Shown here: positions 63,929 to 64,000 of the stretch, piece after piece | Layout: every line of letters begins with the position of its first letter | Numbering within the stretch: the stretch's first letter is position 1 | DNA from: Xiphias gladius | Taxonomy: Eukaryota; Chordata; Actinopteri; Istiophoriformes; Xiphiidae | Reading direction: 5' to 3' | Assembly: GCF_016859285.1 (NCBI RefSeq) | Contig: NC_053409.1 | Span: 21,275,976 to 21,339,975 of the forward strand | Length of the DNA: 64,000 nt | Position numbers and translations under genes: made by a program | The notes under the pieces: generated by a model | Told to the model about the DNA's origin: nothing | What the model saw: the letters and a program-made list of their open reading frames with translations, nothing else | The model's database searches: none

Positions 63929-64000
63929 GTGAGTGTGTTACCCTCATAAAATGAGCCTTTAGGCCCTCAGGCCTTGCTGAATAGATTCAGGAACCATGCC

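Overview
This is a window of vertebrate nuclear DNA, almost certainly from a teleost fish, probably a percomorph. Its genes are intron-rich with GT-AG splice sites. Introns and spacers carry repeats typical of fish: IR/DR Tc1-like transposons, the 'TTAGCTTAGCATAAAG' foldback element, the 'GTGGTGGAAAGTAACTAAG' element and the 'GGGCTGCAACTAA...AATCGATT' element. Gene order and orientation match the human 14q22 block NIN-SAV1-ATL1-MAP4K5, read in reverse. Gene names rest on exon-by-exon protein similarity to the human proteins as I remember them; no database was searched.

Layout. (1) About 375-24100, + strand: NIN (ninein), with 28 coding exons that join in frame to 2,383 codons plus a stop, a candidate alternative last exon at 20205, and a giant exon of exactly 856 codons at 11677-14244. 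(2) 23871-26412: a young tandem duplication (1270 and 1272 bp, about 99.6% identical) covering the NIN 3' end and the SAV1 promoter/5'UTR. (3) 26408-34227, + strand: SAV1 (salvador), 5 coding exons, 414 aa, two WW domains, a SARAH domain and a 14-Gln CAG tract. (4) 34228-38112: convergent 3'UTR region. (5) 38113-47330, - strand: ATL1 (atlastin-1), 14 coding exons including a 15-nt microexon (GSTNE) at 38939-38953, 560 aa. (6) 47331-50111: divergent promoter interval. (7) 50112 to beyond the window end, + strand: MAP4K5, first 8 coding exons, covering the kinase domain as far as the activation segment.

The four genes are not an operon and have separate roles: microtubule anchoring at the centrosome (NIN), Hippo-pathway scaffolding (SAV1), ER membrane fusion (ATL1) and a GCK-family stress kinase (MAP4K5). 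I found no wholly new system. The most useful observations are the tandem duplication with its orphan SAV1 promoter copy, the ATL1 microexon, the alternative NIN terminus, the skippable giant NIN exon and the fish SAV1 polyglutamine tract.
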